Shown: one piece after another, positions 8,613 through 17,703 of the stretch
How the letters are laid out: every line of letters starts with the position of its first letter
Numbering within the stretch: position 1 is the first letter of the stretch
DNA from: Zetaproteobacteria bacterium
Lineage (GTDB): Bacteria; Pseudomonadota; Alphaproteobacteria; Micavibrionales; Micavibrionaceae
Reading direction: 5' to 3'
Length of the DNA stretch: 27,481 nucleotides
Assembly: GCA_002747015.1 (NCBI GenBank)
Contig: NVXI01000002.1
Location: 1-27,481, forward strand
Program-made: the position numbers and the translations under genes
The notes under the pieces: generated by a model
What the model was told of the DNA's origin: nothing
What the model saw: only the letters and a program-made list of their open reading frames with translations
The model's database searches: none

Positions 8613-9530
8613 ATGAAAAATACATTATTTATATTTTTAGCGGCGATAACAATACTGAGCCCTTTTTCTGCCTCGGCAGAAAAACCGCTCTACATTGTAA
8701 CAACCACTTCACAAATTGGTGATTTAGTTCGTAATATTACGGGCGACAGCGCAAAAGTCGAAGCGTTAATGGGTACGGGTATTGATCCGCACCTATACCA
8801 TCCCACACGCACAGATGTCTCCAAACTTATGAAAGCAGATATAGTATTTTATAACGGCATTAATTTGGAAGGGAAAATGGAGCATTTTCTAGAACAATTA
8901 ACCTCTAGAAAACCAACGATTTCGATCGCTAATGCTCTCGCCCTTGATACATTACAAAGTATGGATGGCCTAGAGGGCTATGACCCACATATTTGGATGA
9001 ATGTTAATAACTGGATTATTGGTGGTAAAGCTGTGGTTGGTGCACTCTCAAAAATTAGACCGAAGGACGCAGATATTTACAGAAAAAATAACACTATCTA
9101 TACAGAAAAGCTTCAAAAATTAGACAATCTGGTTCGTCTTACAATCGCCTCTATTCCGAGAGAAAAACGTATATTAGTGACCGCCCATGATGCTTTTGGA
9201 TACTTAGGCACGGCCTATGACATTGAAGTGATAGGCGTTCAAGGCATCTCTACAGAAAGTGAAGCCGGACTGACAAAAATTAAATATCTCGTCGATGTTC
9301 TGGTTGAACGCAATGTTCCTGCGGTCTTTGTGGAATCATCGGTTGGTGATCACAATATTAAGGCTATTGTAGAGGGTGCAAAAGCCCGCGGACATAATGT
9401 TGTGATTGGCGGATCTCTGTTTTCAGATGCCATGGGAGTAGAAGGAACGATTGAGAGTACGTATATCGGTATGATGGAATATAACGTCAATATAATTAGT
9501 AAAGCATTGAAAGAACGTATAGATGGATAA
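8613..9530 (+). CDS. mntA: Manganese/zinc ABC transporter, periplasmic metal-binding protein (TroA-like)
   Basis: Cluster A-I solute-binding protein that captures Mn(II) or Zn(II) in the periplasm for the transporter encoded downstream. The 305 residues begin with a signal peptide (hydrophobic 4-20, likely cleavage after ASA near residue 22). Metal ligands can be assigned as His60 (GIDPHLYHP), His126 (DPHIW), His192 (VTAHDAFGY) and Asp272 (LFSDAMG). Their spacing is almost the same as in TroA. There is no His/Asp-rich loop as in ZnuA. The ATG at 8613 has AGGTAAAG upstream, and the signal peptide starts exactly there, so the longer GTG start at 8571 is rejected. The neighbouring mntR argues for manganese, but the third ligand is His rather than the Glu of PsaA-type Mn proteins, so zinc remains possible. 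Confidence 0.9.
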   Translation: MKNTLFIFLAAITILSPFSASAEKPLYIVTTTSQIGDLVRNITGDSAKVEALMGTGIDPHLYHPTRTDVSKLMKADIVFYNGINLEGKMEHFLEQLTSRKPTISIANALALDTLQSMDGLEGYDPHIWMNVNNWIIGGKAVVGALSKIRPKDADIYRKNNTIYTEKLQKLDNLVRLTIASIPREKRILVTAHDAFGYLGTAYDIEVIGVQGISTESEAGLTKIKYLVDVLVERNVPAVFVESSVGDHNIKAIVEGAKARGHNVVIGGSLFSDAMGVEGTIESTYIGMMEYNVNIISKALKERIDG

Positions 9531-10251
9531 AGTAATATCGCCCCTTTCTGTTGAGGGTCTATCTTGCCGTTACACAAAACAAGAAAGTTATGCCTTACGT
9601 GATATATCGTTCACGGCGCATACAGGAACAATCACGGGAGTTCTCGGCCCAAACGGCGCAGGGAAATCAACCTTTCTGAAATCTATTCTAGACCTCCTCC
9701 CCCATGAAGGTAACGTAAAGTTCTTTGGAGACACGATTGAGGAAAACAGACAGAAGATTGCCTATATACCGCAACGTAGCTCGGTCGACTGGGATTTTCC
9801 GGTGAGTGCACTTGATGTCTGCCTTATGGGTCTATACCCTCGCATTGGCTGGCTCAAACGTATTCGTAAAACACACAAAGAAGAGGCTATGCATTATTTA
9901 GAGAAAGTCAAACTGCAAGACTTTGCCCATCGCCAAATTGGCGCATTATCCGGCGGGCAACAACAACGTGTATTTATGGCACGAGCCTTGGCGCAAAAAG
10001 CAGATCTGTTTCTCTTGGATGAACCTATGGCAGGTGTAGACCAAAAAACCCAGACCTTACTATTCCGTCTGTTCAAAGATTTGAAGATGCAAGGGAAGAC
10101 CATGCTTATAATTCATCATAATCTACAAGCAGCAAGTGAACATTTTGACCATATACTCCTTCTCAATCAGGTCCTAATTTCGCAAGGCACACCCGAAAAC
10201 GCTTTATCTCAAGACTCGATTAATAGAGCTTACAGCCCTATTGAGGCTTAG
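9523..10251 (+). CDS. mntB: Manganese/zinc ABC transporter, ATP-binding protein
   Basis: Cytoplasmic ATPase that powers metal import by the MntC/MntD permeases. All ABC motifs are present in 242 residues: Walker A GPNGAGKST (42-50), Q-loop in PQRSSVDWDFP, signature LSGGQQQR (142-149), Walker B LFLLDEP (162-168) and the switch His in IIHHN. The RSSVDWDFP stretch after the Q-loop is typical of the Mn/Zn/Fe chelate group. The ATG overlaps the mntA stop by 8 nt, so translation is probably coupled. Confidence 0.93.
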   Translation: MDKVISPLSVEGLSCRYTKQESYALRDISFTAHTGTITGVLGPNGAGKSTFLKSILDLLPHEGNVKFFGDTIEENRQKIAYIPQRSSVDWDFPVSALDVCLMGLYPRIGWLKRIRKTHKEEAMHYLEKVKLQDFAHRQIGALSGGQQQRVFMARALAQKADLFLLDEPMAGVDQKTQTLLFRLFKDLKMQGKTMLIIHHNLQAASEHFDHILLLNQVLISQGTPENALSQDSINRAYSPIEA

Positions 10252-10253
10252 AG

Positions 10254-11126
10254 ATGGACATTTTAACGAATCTATTGACCGAACATTACAACGCCACGAT
10301 CGTTTTCATGGCAACGGCATTACTTGGCCTATCAGCAGGACTTGTTGGTTGCTTTCTTGTCCTCAGAAAACAGGCACTAATTTCAGATGCCGTCACACAT
10401 GCTACACTCCCCGGGATTGGCATCGGTTTTATACTCTCTCTTCAGTTGGGATTAAATGATGGTAAATTCCTCCCGCTCTTGCTGCTGTGCTCCGCTGCCA
10501 CGGCATATCTAGGAGCCAGATCCGTACAATATATTACAAATAACACGCGTCTATCGCCCGATACGGCAATTGCGAGTGTCATGAGTTTCTTTTATGGGCT
10601 GGGCCTCCTCCTGCTAAGCATTATTCAAAACATCGATGCCGGTAATAAAGCAGGATTAAACTCGTTCTTACTTGGGCAAGTTTCAGGATTGAGAATCGAT
10701 AATCTCATATTACTAGGTGCAGTGTCCTTGATCGTTGTATGTCTAGTAATCCTGAATTTTAAAAATCTTAGGCTTTTATGTTTTGACAAAAACTATGCAA
10801 GCCTTCTGGGGCTGAAAATAAAGGCAACAGAGAACCTTCTCCTTCTTTTAATGATTCTCGTTATTTGTACAGGCCTGAAAACCGTGGGTCTTATTATGAT
10901 TATTGCACTTTTAATTATACCGGCAATTACCGCACGCCTTTGGACAGATCGCAGTGAAATCATGGCTGCACTGGCTGCATTTTTTGGCGCGATCAGTTGT
11001 ATTGGTGGCGTATATATTTCCAGTGCGCTCTATGATTTGCCTACAGGATCAACAATCGTCCTGTTCGCCTTTTCTCTCTTTACGGTCAGCCTAATTATTA
11101 GAATCATACGAGGTACAAATGTCTGA
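10254..11126 (+). CDS. mntC: Manganese/zinc ABC transporter, permease (first)
   Basis: Integral membrane subunit of the ABC-3 family (ZnuB/TroC type), 290 residues with about eight hydrophobic spans. The family segment near residues 20-55 (GLSAGLVGCFLVLRKQALISDAVTHATLPGIGIGF; shortened motif LRKQALISDAVTHATLPG) is the expected coupling and pore-lining region. It follows mntB by 2 bp and overlaps mntD by 8 nt. Two different permeases suggest a heterodimeric channel, as in TroCD and some MntBC/MntCD systems, rather than the homodimer of ZnuB. Confidence 0.9.
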   Translation: MDILTNLLTEHYNATIVFMATALLGLSAGLVGCFLVLRKQALISDAVTHATLPGIGIGFILSLQLGLNDGKFLPLLLLCSAATAYLGARSVQYITNNTRLSPDTAIASVMSFFYGLGLLLLSIIQNIDAGNKAGLNSFLLGQVSGLRIDNLILLGAVSLIVVCLVILNFKNLRLLCFDKNYASLLGLKIKATENLLLLLMILVICTGLKTVGLIMIIALLIIPAITARLWTDRSEIMAALAAFFGAISCIGGVYISSALYDLPTGSTIVLFAFSLFTVSLIIRIIRGTNV

Positions 11127-12006
11127 TCAGTTCTTCATAATAGATTTCCCGGCATTAATTATTGTCTCCTTGGCAAGTCTTCTGTGCGCCCTACTCGGCA
11201 GCTTTCTTGTCCTAACCAAACAAGCCGTCATTATTGATGCAATTTCACATTCAGTTCTTCCAGGCATTGTTGTGGGCGTATTGCTGTCGGGATCATTCAG
11301 TATTCTATATGTTATGGCGGGTGCATTAACCTCCGCCCTTATCGCCGTGATGCTGGTCTATGCTTTTCAACATTGGGGAAAGATAGAGCAAGGCGCAGCC
11401 ATTGGTGCGGTTTTTACAGCGATGTTTGCTTTTGGCGTATTACTGCTTGAAACTCAGGTTGGATCGCGCATTCACCTTGATACACAACATGTTTTATACG
11501 GCGCATTGGAATTAACCTATTGGGCGAATCCCTTCGAATGGAGCTCAATGCCAACGCAAATTAAGACATTAGCCGTTTTACTCATTATTACCATTATTTA
11601 CTTAATAGCGTTCTTCAAAGAGCTACGCTTAACAACATTTGATCCAACATATGCAAAAATTCTTGGCTACAAAACATATCTTTTTCAATTGGCCTTATTG
11701 ATTCTAATTGCCCTTGTCGCTGTTGGCTGTTTCGAAGCAACAGGATCCATCCTTGTCATTGCCCTGTTTATATGCCCCGCAGCAGCCGCACGCATGCTCT
11801 GCGATAGAATGATCAGCCAATTACTCCTAAGTGCACTCATCGCTGTCTTATGTGCGGTCGGTGGCTACTTATGTTCGGCCTTACTTCCTATCTGGCTAGG
11901 ATTCGATATGACCGTAAACAGTGCCTCTGTCATCGCACTATTTTCTGGTATTTGTCTAATTGCATCTATCATTGGATCGCCTAAATATGGTATCCTCGCG
12001 AAATAG
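11119..12006 (+). CDS. mntD: Manganese/zinc ABC transporter, permease (second)
   Basis: A second ABC-3 family permease of 295 residues, paralogous to the preceding one. The matching segment LTKQAVIIDAISHSVLPG is near residues 36-53, corresponding to LRKQALISDAVTHATLPG in the first. About eight transmembrane spans are seen, with the FKELRLTTFDPTYAKILGY loop where the first permease has FKNLRLLCFDKNYASLLGL. The start overlaps the mntC stop by 8 nt, and GAGGT precedes it. It is the last gene of the transporter operon. No clear terminator hairpin follows, although 154 bp separate it from rplU. Confidence 0.9.
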   Translation: MSDQFFIIDFPALIIVSLASLLCALLGSFLVLTKQAVIIDAISHSVLPGIVVGVLLSGSFSILYVMAGALTSALIAVMLVYAFQHWGKIEQGAAIGAVFTAMFAFGVLLLETQVGSRIHLDTQHVLYGALELTYWANPFEWSSMPTQIKTLAVLLIITIIYLIAFFKELRLTTFDPTYAKILGYKTYLFQLALLILIALVAVGCFEATGSILVIALFICPAAAARMLCDRMISQLLLSALIAVLCAVGGYLCSALLPIWLGFDMTVNSASVIALFSGICLIASIIGSPKYGILAK

Positions 12007-12038
12007 AAGGAAAATGACTATAAATCTTATGATATTTC

Positions 12039-12066
12039 TTGACACTAGACGGTGAGTATGGTTATT
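12039..12066 (+). promoter_or_regulatory. Probable promoter of rplU-rpmA
   Basis: A TTGACA hexamer at 12039-12044 is followed by TATGGTTATT (12057-12066). TATGGT at 12057 gives a spacer of only 12 bp and GTTATT at 12061 one of 16 bp, so the exact -10 is unclear. The 5' leader of about 90 nt up to the rplU start holds no gene and I see no convincing structure in it. Confidence 0.4.
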
Positions 12067-12160
12067 TCCATCGCCTATGACATGAAGGACTCTAGTTTGA
12101 GTTTAGGGTGTTGTAAGAACGAATAAAAATGAAAACACATAAATTAGACGGAATAGAGCG

Positions 12161-12475
12161 ATGTTTGCGGTTATTAAAACTGGTGGAAAACAGTATAAAG
12201 TACAAAAAGACGATAAAATTCTTGTTGAAAAACTAGAAGGTGAAGACGGCGATACGATCACACTGGATCAAGTGCTGATGGTTGTTGATGGTAAGATATC
12301 AAAAGTTGGTGAGCCGTTGGTTAAAGGCGCTACGGTTGAGGCCACATTGGTTAGACAAACACGCGGCCCGAAGATTACGATCTTTAAAAAGAAACGTCGT
12401 CAAAATTACCGTCGTAAAAAAGGCCATCGCCAAGATCTAACAATGATCCAAATCACAAACATTAAAGCGGCTTAA
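12161..12475 (+). CDS. rplU: 50S ribosomal protein L21
   Basis: A 104-residue protein with the complete L21 fold. It begins [14 protein letters not shown] and ends in the basic RNA-binding stretch [21 protein letters not shown] (motif [16 protein letters not shown]) that contacts 23S rRNA. Length matches E. coli L21 (103). It is first in the standard rplU-rpmA unit, preceded by a 154-bp region that contains its probable promoter. The start follows a GGAATAG site. Confidence 0.98.
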   Translation: MFAVIKTGGKQYKVQKDDKILVEKLEGEDGDTITLDQVLMVVDGKISKVGEPLVKGATVEATLVRQTRGPKITIFKKKRRQNYRRKKGHRQDLTMIQITNIKAA

Positions 12476-12516
12476 TTTAATTATTAGAACGTTTGTAAAA
12501 CATTAGGAGATAAATA

Positions 12517-12801
12517 ATGGCACATAAAAAAGCAGGTGGTAGTACCAGAAACGGTCGTGACTCAGCTGGTCGTCGTTTAGGAATTAAAAAATATGGTGGA
12601 GAATCTGTATTGGCTGGTAACATCATCGTTCGCCAACGTGGTACAAAATGGCAACCAGGCAAGAATGTTGGACTTGGTAAAGACCATACGATTTTTGCAC
12701 TACTTGAAGGCCAAGTATTGTTCACAAGGGGTAAAGGCGACAGAGCTATCGTGAATATCGTTCCAGCGAATGATGGTTCACAAGCGCAAGCCGCAGAATA
12801 A
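12517..12801 (+). CDS. rpmA: 50S ribosomal protein L27
   Basis: L27 sits near the peptidyl-transferase centre, where its N-terminal tail helps position tRNA. The sequence starts [16 protein letters not shown] and keeps the [17 protein letters not shown] core. At 94 residues it is a little longer than E. coli L27 (85), through a short Ala/Gln-rich tail after VPANDG. The start has the Firmicutes-unlike direct MAHKKAGG end, so no cleavable leader is present. It lies 41 bp after rplU with a TAGGAG ribosome-binding site. Confidence 0.98.
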   Translation: MAHKKAGGSTRNGRDSAGRRLGIKKYGGESVLAGNIIVRQRGTKWQPGKNVGLGKDHTIFALLEGQVLFTRGKGDRAIVNIVPANDGSQAQAAE

Positions 12802-12826
12802 TCTCTTTCAGAGTAACTAAATTTAT

Positions 12827-12858
12827 AAGGGGGAGCATATAATGCCTTCCCCTTTTTT
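12827..12858 (+). terminator. Intrinsic terminator or attenuator between rpmA and obgE
   Basis: The hairpin arms AAGGGGGAGCAT (12827-12838) and ATGCCTTCCCCTT (12842-12854) pair almost completely, with one bulged C and one G-U, around a three-base loop. A run of six T (12853-12858) follows at once. It lies 26 bp after the rpmA stop and 20 bp before the obgE ATG. It should therefore end most ribosomal-protein transcripts and lower obgE expression, unless obgE is read through it. Confidence 0.8.
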
Positions 12859-12877
12859 AATGGATAAGAAATAAGCA

Positions 12878-13909
12878 ATGAAATTTTTAGACGAAGCAAA
12901 AATTTATTTGGAAAGTGGTAAAGGCGGCCTCGGATGCGTTGCCTTTCATCGTGAAAAAAACATTGCCTTTGGTGGGCCAAGTGGTGGAAATGGTGGTAAA
13001 GGTGGTGACATCTATTTCGAAGCCGTTGAAACATTAAACACACTTATAGATTTTCGTTTTAAACAGCATTACAAAGCCACACACGGTAAGCATGGTTCTG
13101 GTCGCAACAGAACAGGCCCTGGCGGCGATGATTTAATTATTAAGGTTCCCGTTGGCACAGAAGTTCTTGATGATGAAAAAGATACAGTTCTCGCAGATCT
13201 AAGCGAAGAGGGTCAAATAGTAAAATTCATGAAAGGTGGTGATGGCGGCTTTGGTAATGCACACTATAAAAGCGCCACGAATCAGGCACCTCGAAAATTC
13301 ACCCCTGGCTGGCCATCGCAAGAACTGTCTGTTTGGTTACGACTAAAATTAATCGCCGATGTTGGCCTTGTGGGACTACCAAACGCGGGGAAATCTACTT
13401 TCCTTGCTGCTTGTTCTAATGCAAAGCCAAAAATTGCGAACTACCCTTTCACAACATTACATCCAAATTTAGGTGTCGTAAAAGTCGGTGAAAGAGATTT
13501 CGTTATCGCAGACATCCCTGGATTGATCGAAGGTGCACATGAGGGATTAGGACTAGGCGATCGTTTCCTAGGCCATGTCGAGCGAACATCCGTATTACTG
13601 CACATTATTGACTGCACACAAGACGACATCGTAAAGGATTATAAAACAATCCGCCACGAACTAAAAGAATATGGCTGCGACCTTGAAAACAGACATGAGA
13701 TCATCGTCATTAACAAGGCAGATGCCCTTGGTTCTGAATTGGCGCAAGATCAAGCACAAATGCTTGAAGAAGCCATTGGGAAAAAAGTGAATATCATGTC
13801 TGCTGTTTCTGGTGAGAATACAAAGAATATCCTCTACCAACTTGCCGAAGTCGTATACAGAGAGAAATACGGTGAAGGCATAGAAGATACAAGTTTTGAC
13901 CCAACATGA
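12878..13909 (+). CDS. obgE: GTPase ObgE/CgtA
   Basis: Essential ribosome-associated GTPase tied to 50S maturation and stress signalling. The 343 residues show the glycine-rich Obg fold (1-158, for example [14 protein letters not shown] and [12 protein letters not shown]) and then the G domain: G1 GLPNAGKS (166-173), G2 YPFTTLHP, G3 DIPGLIEG (212-219), G4 NKAD (279-282) and G5-like SAVSGEN. It ends soon after the G domain, as in many alphaproteobacteria, without the OCT domain. The segment before G1 reads [19 protein letters not shown] where most Obg proteins have GEPGEE. The stop overlaps the proB start by 4 nt (ATGA). Confidence 0.97.
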   Translation: MKFLDEAKIYLESGKGGLGCVAFHREKNIAFGGPSGGNGGKGGDIYFEAVETLNTLIDFRFKQHYKATHGKHGSGRNRTGPGGDDLIIKVPVGTEVLDDEKDTVLADLSEEGQIVKFMKGGDGGFGNAHYKSATNQAPRKFTPGWPSQELSVWLRLKLIADVGLVGLPNAGKSTFLAACSNAKPKIANYPFTTLHPNLGVVKVGERDFVIADIPGLIEGAHEGLGLGDRFLGHVERTSVLLHIIDCTQDDIVKDYKTIRHELKEYGCDLENRHEIIVINKADALGSELAQDQAQMLEEAIGKKVNIMSAVSGENTKNILYQLAEVVYREKYGEGIEDTSFDPT

Positions 13910-15042
13910 AATCAATCTTAAAAAACAGTAATTTAATCGTCATAAAAATCGGATCTGTATTGGTTCGCGGGAATGAACTTGATCAAGTAAATCAGCATTG
14001 GATGAATGCTCTTGCACAAGATATCAGTGCGCTAAGAACCCAAGGTAAAAAAATTGTTATCGTATCATCTGGTGGTGTTGCACTTGGCCGTAAAGCGTTG
14101 GGCATTTCCGCCAACGTATCACCAAGCTCAATTCCGCTAGCCAAAAAGCAAGCCGCATCATCTGTTGGACAATTTCATTTATTTAATGGATATTTTAATG
14201 CCTTTAAAAAGCAGGATATAATTACTGCACAAGTTCTTTTGACGATAAGTGAAACAGAGAACCGTCGCATGAACCTCAATGCACGGGCAACGCTTCACAC
14301 CCTGATTGATAACGGGATTATCCCTATTATCAACGAAAATGATACGGTTTCAACAGAGGAAATTCGCTTTGGCGATAATGACCGCTTAAGTGTCAGGGTG
14401 GCGCAGATGATCCTTGCAGACACTGTATTGATCCTATCAACAACTGATGGCTTATACACAGATAATCCCGACACTAATCCACAGGCCAAACATATCTCGC
14501 TTATTGAAAATATAACCGATGAACACAAAAAAATGGCAGGTGAGGCCATCTCTGGCCTAAGCACTGGTGGTATGAAAAGCAAAATAGAAGCAGCATGCGC
14601 AGCAACCAGATCAGGTATAAATTTAATCATTACAAATGGGCAGGGAAACCATTCTCTGGCGAGCCTATATAATGACAGTGACAAAACATTAACATTATTT
14701 GTAGCCCAAGAATGTGACAATAATGCCCGCCAAATATGGCTTAGCGCCCACATGAACCCCAAGGGTTGCGTCGTTATTGATGATGGAGCATTAAGTGCTT
14801 TAAAGAATGGAAAAAGCCTCCTACCTATTGGTATAAAGGAAGTACACGGCGATTTTAGGCGCGGGGATGTCATTGAAATTAAATCTTTATCCGATGTAAG
14901 AGTTGGGATGGGTGTTTGTGCCTATAATGCCGATGATGCACGCCGTATTATTGGCAAGAACAGCGCGAAAATTAATGAAATACTAGGCTATATAGATCGC
15001 TCGGAGCTAGTTCACCGTAATGACATGGTTTTAGATAGCTAA
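13906..15042 (+). CDS. proB: Glutamate 5-kinase
   Basis: First committed step of proline synthesis: ATP-dependent phosphorylation of L-glutamate to the 5-phosphate. The 378 residues contain an amino-acid-kinase domain (about 8-255), with VIKIGSVLV at the start, VSSGGVALGRKALG, NENDTVSTEEIRFGDNDRLS and the ATP-site segment GLSTGGMKSKIEAA. A C-terminal PUA domain (about 275-370) follows. It is translationally coupled to obgE by a 4-nt overlap. The usual partner proA is not the next gene; pepN follows instead, so proA must be elsewhere. Confidence 0.96.
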   Translation: MKSILKNSNLIVIKIGSVLVRGNELDQVNQHWMNALAQDISALRTQGKKIVIVSSGGVALGRKALGISANVSPSSIPLAKKQAASSVGQFHLFNGYFNAFKKQDIITAQVLLTISETENRRMNLNARATLHTLIDNGIIPIINENDTVSTEEIRFGDNDRLSVRVAQMILADTVLILSTTDGLYTDNPDTNPQAKHISLIENITDEHKKMAGEAISGLSTGGMKSKIEAACAATRSGINLIITNGQGNHSLASLYNDSDKTLTLFVAQECDNNARQIWLSAHMNPKGCVVIDDGALSALKNGKSLLPIGIKEVHGDFRRGDVIEIKSLSDVRVGMGVCAYNADDARRIIGKNSAKINEILGYIDRSELVHRNDMVLDS

Positions 15043-15108
15043 CACCCTTTGCATCCTACCTTTTTTTGTTCCATTATATTTATTAATTCGAATCAAAAAG
15101 GGCATGAA

Positions 15109-17703
15109 ATGCGAACTGATACTCCAAAGACAATCTACCTCAAAGATTACACGGCATTCCCTTTTAAAATTGAAAATGTACATCTAGATTTTGACATCCA
15201 CGATGGACACACAATTGTAACAGCGACAACCATCTATCAACGCACGGATACACCGGCAAGCACGATATACCTCCACGGGGAAGATCTTGAAATTCTGAAC
15301 ATCTCTATTGATGGTAAAACCAACGATACATATACCAAAACAGATGATAGCTTAACGCTTAACATTCCAGATAATGAAAAATTCACTCTAGAAATTCAAA
15401 CAAAAATATATCCAGAGAAGAACACACGCCTAGAAGGGCTATATAATTCTGGTGGCACATATTGCACGCAATGTGAGGCTGAAGGCTTCAGGCGTATAAC
15501 CTACTACCCTGACCGCCCCGATGTCATGACAGAATTCACAGTGCGCATTGAAGCAGATAAAAAATACCCAGTATTACTCTCGAATGGTAACCGAATAGAT
15601 GGCGGCGAATCTGGCGAAGATCGTCATTTTAACATTTGGGAAGACCCACATCCAAAGCCTTGCTATTTATTTGCGTTGGTTGTCGGAGATTTAACACACA
15701 TCCACGATACTTTTACAACGGCATCAGGACGTGAGGTCGATCTATATATATATGTGCGCCATGGTGATGAAGACCAATGTGCTCATGCTATGGAAAGCCT
15801 AAAAAGATCAATGATATGGGATGAAGAAGTCTATGGCCTCGAATATGATTTGAATATATTCAACATTGTTGCGGTCAGTGACTTTAACATGGGAGCAATG
15901 GAGAATAAGTCACTCAATATTTTCAATACTGCACTTGTACTTGCCCAACAAGAAACCGCAACAGATCAGGATTTCATGCGCGTTGAAGGGGTTATTGCCC
16001 ATGAATATTTCCACAATTGGAGTGGTAATCGCGTTACTTGCCGTGATTGGTTTCAGCTATCCCTAAAGGAAGGCTTAACCGTTTTTCGCGATCAAGAATT
16101 TTCAAGCGATATGCATTCTCGTGATGTTCAACGTATTGATGATGTTACACATTTACGTCGCTTTCAGTTTAGCGAGGATTCATCTCCACTCGCGCACCCT
16201 ATTCGCCCAGATAACTATATAGAAATCAACAACTTCTACACCATGACGGTCTACGAAAAAGGAGCGGAGATTATCCGTATGATACGTACAATGTTAGGCG
16301 TAGATAATTACCGCAAAGGCACTGACCTCTACTTTGAACGTCATGATGGACAAGCCGTGACATGCGATGATTTCACAACAGCAATGGAAGATGCCAGTGG
16401 TGTTGACTTAACACAATTCAAGCTATGGTACTCACAAGCAGGCACGCCAGAGCTAACCTTCACCGGCGCGTATAATAAGACCGCACAAACCTATAATATA
16501 ACACTTAAGCAACATGTTCCTGATACTGCGGGACAAAGTGATAAAAAACCAATGCCAATTCCCTGCTCTATCGGACTTATTGGGGCAAAAGGGCAGGACT
16601 TAATAGAGACGACGACCCTGATATTAAGTAAAACAGAACAAACATTTACAATAGAAAATATTACAGAAAAACCAACCCCATCAATCTTACGGAATTTTTC
16701 TGCCCCTGTTAAACTTACAACTGATTTAACTGATGATGATTTGGCCTTCCTCATGATCCATGACACGGACGGATTTAACCGTTGGGAAGCAGGACAAACA
16801 TACTACCTTCGTACAATAAATGAAATTATTAGCACCGGAAAACAGCCAAGCGATGCATTCTTGAATGTATACGGCGATTTATTAGAGCGCACATTGCACC
16901 CAGATTCTGACAAAGCACTGATGGCACGCGCCATCAGTATGCCGGATATCCAGAGCATAAGCCAAGGGCAGGATATTATCGACCCACAAGCCATTCATAT
17001 AGCAAGAGAAAGTGTTCTTAACGCTGTATCCACTAACTTCAAAGGGCTGCTTAAAAACATATATATTGAAAATCGAACCAGCGATGTCTTTTCAATCTCC
17101 GCCGAGGCAATGGGACAACGTACATTACAAAACACTGCAATGATGATCCTATCGAATGGGTTAACGAATGCAGATGCACAGCGGTGTAAAACGCATTACG
17201 ACCTTGCCAATAATATGACTGACCGCATGGCTGCTCTGTATTTAGCTTGTGCGCTAGATGGCGCAGTACATGATAACATTGTTGGTGATTTTTATAATCG
17301 ATACAAAGAATACCCTCTCGTTATTGATAAGTGGTTCAGTGCGCAGGCGCAAATTCATCTACCAAAAACAATCGATATCGTTCATAAATTACTTAAACAT
17401 GATGATTTTAATATTACGAATCCAAATCGCGTACGCTCTCTATTCTCCGCATTTGCAATGAATAATCCCGTACGTTTCCACGCGACTGATGGCTCTGGAT
17501 ATACATTCTTGTGTGACGCAATCATTGAATTAAACCAGATAAACCCGCAAATAGCGGCCCGATTATTAACCCCTATGCGTACATGGAGATCATATACACC
17601 AGATCGCCAAAAAATGATGAAACAAGTATTAAGTGATATTTTGGATATAGAAGATATAGCACCAGACATTTTTGAAATCGCAAGCAAGAGCCTTAATGAC
17701 TGA
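15109..17703 (+). CDS. pepN: Aminopeptidase N (M1 family, alanyl aminopeptidase)
   Basis: Zinc metallopeptidase removing N-terminal residues from peptides in the cytosol. The chain is 864 residues, close to E. coli PepN (870). The substrate N-terminus motif GAMEN is at 262-266. The zinc site HEYFH is at 298-302 with Glu321 nineteen residues after His302 (HEXXH-X18-E), all inside the PepN-type stretch HEYFHNWSGNRVTCRDWFQ. The YEKGAEIIRM segment carries the catalytic Tyr. The C-terminal third is the helical DUF3458-type region. The ATG at 15109 is preceded by AAAAGGG and gives the family N-terminus; an in-frame TTG at 15049 is rejected. The stop overlaps rnhB by 8 nt. Confidence 0.96.
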   Translation: MRTDTPKTIYLKDYTAFPFKIENVHLDFDIHDGHTIVTATTIYQRTDTPASTIYLHGEDLEILNISIDGKTNDTYTKTDDSLTLNIPDNEKFTLEIQTKIYPEKNTRLEGLYNSGGTYCTQCEAEGFRRITYYPDRPDVMTEFTVRIEADKKYPVLLSNGNRIDGGESGEDRHFNIWEDPHPKPCYLFALVVGDLTHIHDTFTTASGREVDLYIYVRHGDEDQCAHAMESLKRSMIWDEEVYGLEYDLNIFNIVAVSDFNMGAMENKSLNIFNTALVLAQQETATDQDFMRVEGVIAHEYFHNWSGNRVTCRDWFQLSLKEGLTVFRDQEFSSDMHSRDVQRIDDVTHLRRFQFSEDSSPLAHPIRPDNYIEINNFYTMTVYEKGAEIIRMIRTMLGVDNYRKGTDLYFERHDGQAVTCDDFTTAMEDASGVDLTQFKLWYSQAGTPELTFTGAYNKTAQTYNITLKQHVPDTAGQSDKKPMPIPCSIGLIGAKGQDLIETTTLILSKTEQTFTIENITEKPTPSILRNFSAPVKLTTDLTDDDLAFLMIHDTDGFNRWEAGQTYYLRTINEIISTGKQPSDAFLNVYGDLLERTLHPDSDKALMARAISMPDIQSISQGQDIIDPQAIHIARESVLNAVSTNFKGLLKNIYIENRTSDVFSISAEAMGQRTLQNTAMMILSNGLTNADAQRCKTHYDLANNMTDRMAALYLACALDGAVHDNIVGDFYNRYKEYPLVIDKWFSAQAQIHLPKTIDIVHKLLKHDDFNITNPNRVRSLFSAFAMNNPVRFHATDGSGYTFLCDAIIELNQINPQIAARLLTPMRTWRSYTPDRQKMMKQVLSDILDIEDIAPDIFEIASKSLND

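Noticed and set aside
8613..12006. Zinc (znuABC-type) identity for the metal transporter
   Set aside because: No His-rich loop in the binding protein, two distinct permeases, and a divergent MntR regulator rather than Zur. Zinc transport is not excluded, but the manganese label is better supported.
12045..12095. CTAGA/TCTAG pair as the base of an L21 leader structure
   Set aside because: The left arm lies in the promoter spacer and would not be transcribed, and the inner sequence does not pair.
12477..13043. A 188-codon open frame on the minus strand opposite rpmA and the start of obgE
   Set aside because: It lies fully antisense to two certain genes, its product is Pro/His/Cys-rich without a recognisable domain, and it has no convincing start context.
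14295..14873. A 192-codon open frame on the minus strand inside proB
   Set aside because: Antisense to the conserved kinase domain; the composition looks like a frame shadow.
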